NCBI GenBank assembly: GCA_016932235.1
Contig: JAFGDF010000320.1
Location: 1 to 17,302, forward strand
DNA: 17,302 nt
From: Deltaproteobacteria bacterium
GTDB lineage: Bacteria > Desulfobacterota > DSM-4660 > Desulfatiglandales > HGW-15
Direction: 5' to 3'
Part shown: one piece after another, positions 6,679 through 13,820 of the stretch
Position numbering within the stretch: position 1 is the first letter of the stretch
How the letters are laid out: every line of letters starts with the position of its first letter
Program-made: the position numbers and the translations under genes
The notes under the pieces: generated by a model
What the model was told of the DNA's origin: nothing
What the model saw: only the letters and a program-made list of their open reading frames with translations
Database searches by the model: none

Positions 6679-8286
6679 TTATATGATCAGATTCAAGACA
6701 TCCTTTACCGTTCTGTTCACATCCACTGGCTTAGCTATTGTCAGATCTGCTGCAGGATGATCGATAATCCCAGGCTGAACACCTTCTTTATGGGCATTTG
6801 TAATCACTATCCGAATCTCAGAATTAATCCTGCGGCACCTTTCGACAAAACTTGCGGTATTCATCTCAAGTATTGCGCTGTCCGCTAAAACCAGAGCGGC
6901 TCTCCTCTTCTTCAACTTCCCCAGACCTTCCCACCCGTTGTCAGCCTTATCCACACTTAATCCTTTGCTGGAAAACATCTGTGATAAGATCTCTCTTAGA
7001 AAATCTTCATCCTGGATTATCAAGACTCTGGATCTGCTGATTTTCTTATTGACTACGGCTGCGCTGTTCTTCTTCTGCTTCTTAACCTGAGGCAGTTCAA
7101 TTTCGACAGTACATCCCTGATTTTCATTGCTTGTGATCTCAATCTTTCCTCCATGCCCTTCTATTATTGTCTTACAAAGGCTTAGCCCGAGTCCAAAAGA
7201 ATCTATCCCCTTCGTGGTGAAAAACGGATCAAAAATATCATCCTTTATTCCTTCGGTGATACCAGTCCCGCCGTCCTGTACATATATACAGGTGCTTCCG
7301 GCATTGTCCTCAGTGGTGACAAGGATTTCTCCCCCTCCCGGCACTGCTTCAATAGCATTCACTACAATATTGACTAGAGCTGTCCTGATTGCGGCCGGGT
7401 CTCCTTTTATCATGGAAACGGATCTCAAGTACATTTTCAGGACAATATCTTCAATGCTTTTGCCTGTTTTATCTATCCAGTAAAGGCTCGCTTCGGATAC
7501 CGCATCTTTCACTATCCTGTTAACGTCCAGATAGGTCCATCTCTTTTCATCATGGGTTTCTCCGGACAATACACCCAGTTGTCTTGTTAAAAACGAAACC
7601 TTCTTTGAGGCATATTTAATATCATCTATGTTTTTAATGAATATATTCTCATTATTCGCGCTAAAAGATTCCATCTCATATATATTCCGCTCCACATCAT
7701 CCAAACAGCGATGTAATTCGCGAGAAAGCCCTGATGCCATTATCATAAGCGCATCTCTCTTCTTCCGCAGAAAATGTTTTCTTTCAACCTCCTTCAGTTT
7801 CTCGATAAAAATAAAATTCAGCAAGTAAGCATTTCTGTTTCTCAGCCTGATCTTGTTTACCCATAATTCACAAATAACAGGCATCCCCTCATGATTTAAT
7901 AATTTTATTTCATGCTGCGCTGAAGTTATTTTCCCGGTCCGGATTTTCTTATGTAAATCCTTTGTCACCGAGGCGTCATCTGGATGAAAAAAATCAGGAA
8001 AACTCATACCTGCAATTTCATCCTGGTCATAACCTAAACGATCCAGCATAGTCCTGTTTATATTTACGATTTTATCCTTTTGATAAACCATAATCCCGGC
8101 CGGGTCCGAGTGGAATATATGCTCACTATCACCAATAAATCTCCTGAGATTTTCATTCTCCGATTTCAAGGAGCATAGAGCCTCCCTGAAGGAGATATTT
8201 TCCGCTTTCAGCTTTTTTATTCTTTCTTCAAAAACATTTACCTGTTCTATTCTCATTTTTGTCACGCCCCGGTATTTTTTCAACAT
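6679..8286 (-). CDS. Soluble PAS / histidine-kinase-like / receiver hybrid with a degenerate H-box
   Basis: Cytoplasmic signalling protein of 535 residues without membrane segments. Residues about 12-50 look like a coiled coil and 51-165 are a PAS domain (DPAGIMVYQKDKIVNINRTM, FFHPDD). A dimerisation-helix region at about 170-240 is followed by an intact-looking HATPase domain: N-box NIVVNAIEAV (306-315), G1 DGGTGI (338-343), FDPFFTTK and G2 GLGLSLCKTI. Residues 418-535 are a receiver with an acidic pocket at 426-428, Asp469 as phosphoacceptor, Thr496 and Lys519. The H-box reads GLSRELHRCL where related kinases have G-[IL]-A-H-E-[IL], so Arg189 replaces the phosphoacceptor His. ATP binding looks retained while autophosphorylation at the usual site is not expected. 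The start is uncertain: ATG at 8286 or 8256, both with weak ribosome binding sites. It diverges from dnaE and precedes rarA. Confidence 0.85.
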   Translation of the reverse strand: MLKKYRGVTKMRIEQVNVFEERIKKLKAENISFREALCSLKSENENLRRFIGDSEHIFHSDPAGIMVYQKDKIVNINRTMLDRLGYDQDEIAGMSFPDFFHPDDASVTKDLHKKIRTGKITSAQHEIKLLNHEGMPVICELWVNKIRLRNRNAYLLNFIFIEKLKEVERKHFLRKKRDALMIMASGLSRELHRCLDDVERNIYEMESFSANNENIFIKNIDDIKYASKKVSFLTRQLGVLSGETHDEKRWTYLDVNRIVKDAVSEASLYWIDKTGKSIEDIVLKMYLRSVSMIKGDPAAIRTALVNIVVNAIEAVPGGGEILVTTEDNAGSTCIYVQDGGTGITEGIKDDIFDPFFTTKGIDSFGLGLSLCKTIIEGHGGKIEITSNENQGCTVEIELPQVKKQKKNSAAVVNKKISRSRVLIIQDEDFLREILSQMFSSKGLSVDKADNGWEGLGKLKKRRAALVLADSAILEMNTASFVERCRRINSEIRIVITNAHKEGVQPGIIDHPAADLTIAKPVDVNRTVKDVLNLII

Positions 8287-8368
8287 GGCCGTCTTTTATC
8301 GAAATTACCCTTGATGATGACTGTCTAATACCGTATCATACACAAACCAGGACCTTCAACAGGGAATT

Positions 8369-8388
8369 TTAAAAACATGCGTTTTTAA
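8369..8388. promoter_or_regulatory. Perfect dyad between the divergent kinase-like gene and dnaE
   Basis: TTAAAAAC (8369-8376) and GTTTTTAA (8381-8388) form a perfect 8-bp inverted repeat around ATGC, centrally placed in the 149-base divergent spacer. It could be an operator or simply an AT-rich hairpin; no T tract marks it as a terminator. I recognise no regulator for it. Confidence 0.35.
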
Positions 8389-8401
8389 CCATTTTCTGCT
8401 G

Positions 8402-8416
8402 ATTACATATTGTAAT
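8402..8416. promoter_or_regulatory. Second dyad just upstream of the dnaE ribosome binding site
   Basis: ATTACA (8402-8407) and TGTAAT (8411-8416) form a 6-bp inverted repeat around TAT. It ends about 10 bases before the GAGG that serves the dnaE GTG and overlaps a possible -10 element TAATAT (8413-8418). A binding site at this place could control dnaE, but no matching -35 box is clear. Confidence 0.3.
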
Positions 8417-8435
8417 ATTATTTTGCGAGGATAAT

Positions 8436-11400
8436 GTGCCTGATCATACACCTTTTGTACACCTCCACGTGCATACTGAATTCAGCCTGCTTGATGGCGC
8501 TATAAGGATAAAAAAAATGCTCGAAAAAGCCGGCCGGTTAGGCATGGATTCTATTGCGATTACCGACCACGGAAATATGTTCGGAGGTGTCCAGCTATTT
8601 GAAAACGCGGTTAAAACCGGAATTAAACCTATTCTAGGTTGTGAATTGTATGTCGCTCCCGGGGATATGAGAGACCGGTCTCCATCCAGAGATGGCCAGC
8701 CGAATTCATACCATCTTGTCCTGCTGATCATGAATGAAGAAGGATATAAAAACCTGAGTCGGCTCGTAACTTTTGGGCATCTGGAAGGATTTTACTATCG
8801 CCCTCGTGTTGATATGGAACTTTTAAGACGATATAATAAAGGCCTGATCGCCCTTAGCGCATGCATGAAGGGTCATATCCCCTTCTTGATAAGATCTAAC
8901 CGTCTGAAAGAAGCCAAAATTAAGGCCAAAGAATTTTCATCCATTTTTGATAAAGATCGTTTTTACCTCGAAGTTCAAGCCAATATGATGCCTGAACAGC
9001 TGAGATTAAATTCCGAGTTATATCAACTTGGTAGGGAGCTTTCTCTACCGCTCGTCGCGACAAATGACTGTCATTATCTTAACCGGGAAGACGCTGAGGC
9101 CCACGATGTCCTGTTATGCATCCAGACCGGAAAAAATATCGATGATCCCGATCGTATGAAATTTTATAATGACGAATTTTTTCTGAAGTCAGGGGAGGAG
9201 ATGAAATACGGTCTTGGAGAGGGAGATTATACCGAAGCTCTTGATAATACACTGGAGATAGCACGACGATGCCGGTACGAAATGGTGTTTGGAAAATATA
9301 AATACCCCGCTTTTCAGGTTCCGGAAGGGAAGACCCTTGATGAGACTATAAGGGAAGAGGCTGAGAGAGGACTTGAAAAGAGGCTGGCGCAGAGAGAGGC
9401 CGCCAATGGCAACCTCTCCAATGAAATAAGAGAGGAATACCGTCAAAGGCTTTCTTATGAACTTGATATAATTATAAGAATGGGATTCTCAGGTTATTTC
9501 CTGATCGTGGCTGATTTTATCGACTACGCCCGGCGAAACGACATCCCCGTCGGGCCGGGTCGCGGTTCCGCCGCCGGATCATTAACCGCCTACTGTTTGA
9601 ACATAACAAATCTGGATCCTATTAAATATGAACTTATATTCGAAAGATTCCTCAACCCTGAGAGAATCAGCATGCCTGATATTGATATCGACTTCTGTAT
9701 AAACGGCAGGGATGAGGTGATAAAGTATGTTGCCGAGAAGTATGGGAGGGACAGCGTCGGGCAGATAATCACATTTGGAACTATGAAAGCACGCGGTGTG
9801 ATAAGAGATGTGGGACGAAGTCTTAACATTCCTTACGGTGAGGTAGATAAGATCGCCAAACTGGTTCCCGAAGGTCCGGGAGTAAAACTTTCCAAGGCCA
9901 TTGAAGAAGAGCCGGACCTGAAAAAATTGGAAAGCGGCGAAAAGATTCAAAGGAAACTGTTAAAAATATCCCGTGCCCTGGAGGGAATGTCAAGACATGC
10001 ATCAACACACGCCTCCGGAGTGGTCATCGCAGATCGTCCTCTCGTGGAATACCTCCCCTTATTCAAAGGCGGCAATAGTGAAATAATGACCCAGTTTACC
10101 ATGGACCAGATCGAAAGACTGGGTTTGATTAAATTCGATTTTCTGGGTTTAAAGACCCTCACTGTTATAAAACATACTATTAAACTGATTGAGGAATCTT
10201 CAGGACAAAGGATTGATATTGATAATGTGCCTTTAAACGATAAAAAAACCCTGGAGTTGTGCCAGTCAGGAAACACAACCGGAGTTTTTCAGCTTGAGAG
10301 CGGGGGGATGAAGGATCTCTTAAGGAAACTGAAACCAGAGGTTTTTGAAGACCTCGTGGCACTTGTCGCTCTTTACAGGCCCGGTCCTATGGACTGGATA
10401 CCCGATTTTATTGACAGCAAATTCGGCAGGAAAAAAGTAAAATATCTGCACCCGAAATTAGAGCCCATCCTTGCTAAGACATACGGTGTCGCGATATATC
10501 AGGAGCAGGTTATGCAAATAGCAAGAGACCTTGCCGGTTTCACACTGGGAGAAGCCGATGTCCTGAGAAAAGCGATGGGTAAAAAAAAGGCGGTTTTGTT
10601 AGCGGAGCAAAAAAAGAAATTTGTTGACGGATGTGTTAAAAATAAGATCTCAAAAAAAATGGCTGAACAGATTTTTTCCTTTATTGAACCATTCGCGGGG
10701 TATGGTTTTAACCGTTCGCACGCGGCCTGCTATGCCCTCATAGGGTATCAGACAGCCTATCTGAAAGCCCATTGCCCGGTACAATTTATGGCAGCCCTTC
10801 TTACCCAGGATATGGGAAATCAGGATAAAACAATAAAGAATATTGCGGAATGTCGAAAGATGGATATCAGGATCCTTCCTCCCGATCTTAATGAAAGCAT
10901 GGCCGACTTTGCGGTCGTTAATGAAGGTATCCGTTTTGGATTGGCAGCGGTCAAAAATGTGGGTTTAAAAGCGGTTGAGGCGATGATTAAGATCCGGGAA
11001 GCCGGCGGACCCTTCAGAGATCTCATGGACTTCTGCAGACGTCTTGAGAGTTCAAAAGTAAATCGCAGGGTCCTGGAAGGCCTTATCCAGTGTGGAGCAT
11101 TCGATTTTTCAGGGATAGAAAGGGCAAAATTATTTGCATCGCTTGATGAGGTCATCCGAATCTGCGGTGTCTCCCATGATCCCAATCAACTTAATATGTT
11201 CAGTTCAATCAATGGTCATAATAATGGGTTTGCGACTGTCTTCAATTACCCCGATATTGAGGAATGGGATGAAAGGGCAAAATTAAGGAAAGAAAAAGAT
11301 GCACTTGGGTTCTATATTACCGGGCATCCTCTTGATGAATACGAAGAATCTATCCACAGGTTTACCACAGGTACAATCCAGGGACTCCTTGAAAGCAGTG

Positions 11401-11921
11401 ATAGATCCCAGGTTGCTATCGCCGGGATAATCGAAAAGATCGTGATGAAACGGACAAAAAAAGGGGAAAGGATGGCCGTTCTGACAGTGGAAGACCAAAC
11501 AGGTTCAACTGAAGCGGTTCTCTTTCCTGATGCCTTTAATAGTTATTCACCCTTGATAAAAAGCGATGAACCGGTCTTGATCACCGGTATCGCCGAACTT
11601 GATGATAACAGTTCGAAGATCATTGTAAAAGAAATCGAGTCTCTCGAAGCTAAAAGAGAAAAATCCATAAAAGCAGTGGAAATTTCTCTTGACACTGAAA
11701 AGACATCAAGCGAAATGCTGGAAGAATTAAGAGATATCCTGTTTAGGTATTCACCGGGAGGAAGTTCAGTACTTTTCCGAATGGGAATTTGCCCGGAGAA
11801 GGACATAATTATATCAGCCGGCAAACATTACAAAGTTTCGCCCTCTGCCGGGATGCTGAATGAGCTTGAGGCGCTTACAGGTAATAAGGTAATCTGCATC
11901 CAAAATGAACCTAATGCATGA
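8436..11921 (+). CDS. dnaE: DNA polymerase III subunit alpha
   Basis: Replicative polymerase catalytic subunit of 1161 residues, almost the same length as the E. coli protein. The start is GTG at 8436 with GCGAGG upstream; the overlapping ATG at 8434 is in another frame. Domain order is PHP (1 to about 270), palm/thumb/fingers, tandem HhH, then an OB fold (about 985-1060) and a C-terminal region. Palm landmarks are GPGRGSAAGS, PDIDIDF with the metal-binding Asp pair D417 and D419, and KFDFLGL with the third Asp, D568. YQEQVMQIA and FNRSHAACYALIGYQTAYLK follow. The PHP domain retains a complete-looking metal set: H11, H13, D20, H45, E70, H93, C143, D211 and H213. E. coli has Arg at the first of these, so this enzyme may have intrinsic PHP proofreading. 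It is monocistronic and converges with the rhodanese-like gene. Confidence 0.97.
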   Translation: MPDHTPFVHLHVHTEFSLLDGAIRIKKMLEKAGRLGMDSIAITDHGNMFGGVQLFENAVKTGIKPILGCELYVAPGDMRDRSPSRDGQPNSYHLVLLIMNEEGYKNLSRLVTFGHLEGFYYRPRVDMELLRRYNKGLIALSACMKGHIPFLIRSNRLKEAKIKAKEFSSIFDKDRFYLEVQANMMPEQLRLNSELYQLGRELSLPLVATNDCHYLNREDAEAHDVLLCIQTGKNIDDPDRMKFYNDEFFLKSGEEMKYGLGEGDYTEALDNTLEIARRCRYEMVFGKYKYPAFQVPEGKTLDETIREEAERGLEKRLAQREAANGNLSNEIREEYRQRLSYELDIIIRMGFSGYFLIVADFIDYARRNDIPVGPGRGSAAGSLTAYCLNITNLDPIKYELIFERFLNPERISMPDIDIDFCINGRDEVIKYVAEKYGRDSVGQIITFGTMKARGVIRDVGRSLNIPYGEVDKIAKLVPEGPGVKLSKAIEEEPDLKKLESGEKIQRKLLKISRALEGMSRHASTHASGVVIADRPLVEYLPLFKGGNSEIMTQFTMDQIERLGLIKFDFLGLKTLTVIKHTIKLIEESSGQRIDIDNVPLNDKKTLELCQSGNTTGVFQLESGGMKDLLRKLKPEVFEDLVALVALYRPGPMDWIPDFIDSKFGRKKVKYLHPKLEPILAKTYGVAIYQEQVMQIARDLAGFTLGEADVLRKAMGKKKAVLLAEQKKKFVDGCVKNKISKKMAEQIFSFIEPFAGYGFNRSHAACYALIGYQTAYLKAHCPVQFMAALLTQDMGNQDKTIKNIAECRKMDIRILPPDLNESMADFAVVNEGIRFGLAAVKNVGLKAVEAMIKIREAGGPFRDLMDFCRRLESSKVNRRVLEGLIQCGAFDFSGIERAKLFASLDEVIRICGVSHDPNQLNMFSSINGHNNGFATVFNYPDIEEWDERAKLRKEKDALGFYITGHPLDEYEESIHRFTTGTIQGLLESSDRSQVAIAGIIEKIVMKRTKKGERMAVLTVEDQTGSTEAVLFPDAFNSYSPLIKSDEPVLITGIAELDDNSSKIIVKEIESLEAKREKSIKAVEISLDTEKTSSEMLEELRDILFRYSPGGSSVLFRMGICPEKDIIISAGKHYKVSPSAGMLNELEALTGNKVICIQNEPNA

Positions 11922-12040
11922 GAAGATTCCATGGCCTTTCAAAAGGTGTAAAAGAATAGTTTGCATCACCACTGTCCGGTCAGGAAATCGCACAAGGATG
12001 AGTTTGCATGTTTATTCAGGATTATTGAGAAGTCGGCTCT

Positions 12041-12670
12041 TTATTTTGAGGGAGCCTTCAGATCGGGCGGGTAGATATATTTGGGATCTATTTCATAAGT
12101 CCATGGGAGTCCCCACCACTGCCAGCCATAATGGCGCCGATGCTGAAAACCATATATCTTATAGGTCTTTGCAAGCTGTCTGTAAAACTTATGCTGGTTG
12201 TCATCCTGAAATGTTGGGAACTCCGCGCCTTCAAAGCCATCTGAGACATCAAAAATCTTTTTAAACCCATCACTTAATAAATCCTTGGCGGCCAGCTGGC
12301 TTAAAGAGCCGTCACGGCAAATAATAAGCAGATTGTCGGTTTTTTTGAAAACCTTATTGATCTCCGGTATGAAATCCTTATTTTTCTGGCTCAACAGGTA
12401 TCCGTATTTCTCGTCCGTCTTGGCGAAACTGCTGGTAAAAAACACATAGGGGAAAAGGTAAGCATTCGGAGGATGCCCTACAAACTGATATTCGGGCCTT
12501 GTCCTGATATCTATCAGATAGGTATCAGGCACTGTATTCAACATATCAAATGCCTCGATACTTAATATCTTTTTTACTTCCTCGGCATTGGCGTTCACCA
12601 CGGGAAAAAACAGAAAACAGACGCATATCAATGCGAATAAAAATACTTTATGTTGATAGACGGTCTTCAT
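12041..12670 (-). CDS. Exported rhodanese-like domain protein
   Basis: Periplasmic protein of 209 residues. A classical signal peptide (MKTVYQHK, then a hydrophobic stretch, cleavage after NANA at about residue 29) precedes a single rhodanese fold. Landmarks are LIDIRTRPEYQFVGHPPNA (53-71) and the active-site loop starting at Cys118, CRDGSLS, then AAKDLLSDGF and DVSDGFEG. The usual loop is CxxGxR; here Leu123 replaces the Arg, so sulphur transfer is uncertain and the protein may bind rather than transfer sulphur. Beyond the fold is an aromatic tail (YGWQWWGLPWTYEIDP, 181-196), a segment I associate with periplasmic rhodaneses and not with the cytoplasmic GlpE type. It is convergent with dnaE and has its own predicted promoter. 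The ribosome binding site is weak. The physiological partner cannot be named from context. Confidence 0.85.
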   Translation of the reverse strand: MKTVYQHKVFLFALICVCFLFFPVVNANAEEVKKILSIEAFDMLNTVPDTYLIDIRTRPEYQFVGHPPNAYLFPYVFFTSSFAKTDEKYGYLLSQKNKDFIPEINKVFKKTDNLLIICRDGSLSQLAAKDLLSDGFKKIFDVSDGFEGAEFPTFQDDNQHKFYRQLAKTYKIYGFQHRRHYGWQWWGLPWTYEIDPKYIYPPDLKAPSK

Positions 12671-12761
12671 CTTAAAATATTATGATCCATTTGTATCAAG
12701 GATATCTCACAGCTTGTCGGCGAAATTTTGGCGAGCCGTAATGCATTTAAATATCCATTAC

Positions 12762-12781
12762 TTATTAATCAATATTAATAA
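12762..12781. promoter_or_regulatory. Perfect AT-rich dyad over the rhodanese promoter -10
   Basis: TTATTAAT (12762-12769) and ATTAATAA (12774-12781) form a perfect 8-bp inverted repeat around CAAT. Its right arm coincides with the predicted -10 box of the rhodanese promoter, so a protein bound here would block transcription. The AT richness of the spacer makes a chance dyad possible. Confidence 0.35.
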
Positions 12782-12804
12782 TCCAATGGCCTTTTATTTG
12801 TCAA
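12775..12804 (-). promoter_or_regulatory. Predicted promoter of the rhodanese-like gene
   Basis: On the - strand a perfect -35 box TTGACA (12804 down to 12799) is followed after 18 bases by TATTAA (12780 down to 12775), four of six matches to the -10 consensus. Transcription would begin near 12768, about 100 bases before the ATG at 12670. Confidence 0.4.
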
Positions 12805-12905
12805 TGGAAAAATCCTCTTGCGAAACAGTTTCTGGACAATAGTAAACAATATTTGGAAGTTATATAACGATTCATTGTTATAACACGTGGGCCATTTTAC
12901 TGTCG

Positions 12906-13769
12906 CTAACGCTTCTTCATGTAAACCAGAAGTTCATGTCCTTTATTAAACAAAGAAGAAGGAGTGTTAAGCAATTCCGAAAAAATTTTTGTTATGCGGT
13001 AGATGGGATAGGAGACGTCACCCTTTTCATAGAAGCGAACTGCGTATGACGTCATTTTTTCAATCCTAAAACCGGATCGTTCAGCCAAATGCCTTATGGA
13101 GAAGGGATTAAAGAAACTTACATGTCCTCCGTGTTTTGCGATATGAAAATATTCCCATCGTCCTTTCATATAAGCGCTGGTCCAGCTGGCGGAGTTTCCT
13201 GTCCTTATAATCGCTATGCCGCCCGGTCTTAATACCCTGTTGCACTCTCGCATGAGACTTAAAGAATCTTTAAGATGTTCAAGGACTTCAAAGAGGGTAA
13301 TGATATGAAAAGACTCACCCGGGAAATTAGCATCTTCGAGAAATCCCCGGGTCACCTTTAATCCGGATTCAGCAGCCGTCTTGGCCGGGCCGGGTTCAGG
13401 TTCAACCCCTTCGGCCTTAAGTCCCATTCTTCTTGCCGCGGATAAGAAAGCTCCGCTTGAACAACCCACATCCAGAAGGCACATCTCCTGGGGGATTAGG
13501 CCCAAAATTTTTTCGGCCCCTGAGATTATCTTTCTTGTCCTCCGATCAAGTCTCCTGGCTCCTGACTTGTCAATCGGCACGGTCCCCCTGGGGTCCTGGA
13601 ATTCCTTCATGGAATCATGAAAACGGAGTTCACTGCATTGACTTACCAGCTGTCCGCAAATAACACACCTTCTTAAAGGCCCTTCAGGCAGGATGATATC
13701 GGTATCCTTAAAATCATTCCCGCATCCCACCGGACATGAAGTGATATATTGCCCTGAGACGGCTTGCAT
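12906..13769 (-). CDS. Class I SAM-dependent methyltransferase with an N-terminal Cys4 cluster
   Basis: Cytoplasmic methyltransferase of 287 residues. Cys12, Cys16, Cys35 and Cys38 (CPVGC...CVICG) form a likely zinc-binding head. This is the arrangement seen in many Methyltransf_23-type proteins encoded near envelope-polysaccharide genes. The Rossmann core follows: motif I LLDVGCSSGAFL (98-109), acidic Glu123 after the second strand (GVEPEP), a DVLEHL-like segment LFEVLEHLKD (159-168) and VLRPGG (179-184). HGGHVSFFNPFSIRHL (213-228) is typical of this subfamily. The acceptor cannot be told from the sequence, and no glycosyltransferase or envelope cluster is adjacent. It sits 51 bases downstream of the EF-G stop, beyond a hairpin, so it may be read by partial readthrough. 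The ATG at 13769 has only a weak ribosome binding site. Confidence 0.8.
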   Translation of the reverse strand: MQAVSGQYITSCPVGCGNDFKDTDIILPEGPLRRCVICGQLVSQCSELRFHDSMKEFQDPRGTVPIDKSGARRLDRRTRKIISGAEKILGLIPQEMCLLDVGCSSGAFLSAARRMGLKAEGVEPEPGPAKTAAESGLKVTRGFLEDANFPGESFHIITLFEVLEHLKDSLSLMRECNRVLRPGGIAIIRTGNSASWTSAYMKGRWEYFHIAKHGGHVSFFNPFSIRHLAERSGFRIEKMTSYAVRFYEKGDVSYPIYRITKIFSELLNTPSSLFNKGHELLVYMKKR

Positions 13770-13791
13770 TCTTTATGAATCCAAAATAATT

Positions 13792-13808
13792 CCCGCAATT
13801 ATTGCGGG
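13792..13808 (-). terminator. Hairpin terminator or attenuator after the EF-G gene
   Basis: CCCGCAA (13792-13798) and TTGCGGG (13802-13808) form a perfect 7-bp stem with a 3-base loop, 12 bases beyond the EF-G stop. On the - strand it is followed by AATTATTTTGG, an imperfect T tract. It probably terminates EF-G transcripts at least partly and reduces readthrough into the methyltransferase gene. Confidence 0.55.
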
Positions 13809-13820
13809 CTGCCTTTCCAT

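Larger units (their letters stand above)
12671..12905. other. AT-rich spacer upstream of the rhodanese-like gene
   Basis: This 235-base spacer holds the predicted rhodanese promoter and its overlapping dyad. It also holds a second weak inverted repeat, TATAAC (12863-12868) with GTTATA (12877-12882), near the 3' end of the methyltransferase gene. The latter has an 8-base loop and a stem of six mostly AT pairs, too weak to call a terminator. I see no coding potential in it. Confidence 0.4.

Noticed and set aside
12034..12057. GGCTC/GAGCC hairpin at the 3' end of the rhodanese-like gene
   Set aside because: Only a 5-bp stem without a T tract in either direction, so not callable as a terminator.
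11905..12264. 119-codon forward frame opposite the rhodanese-like gene
   Set aside because: It is the antisense shadow of a gene with a signal peptide and a recognisable fold, and it has no family features or ribosome binding site.
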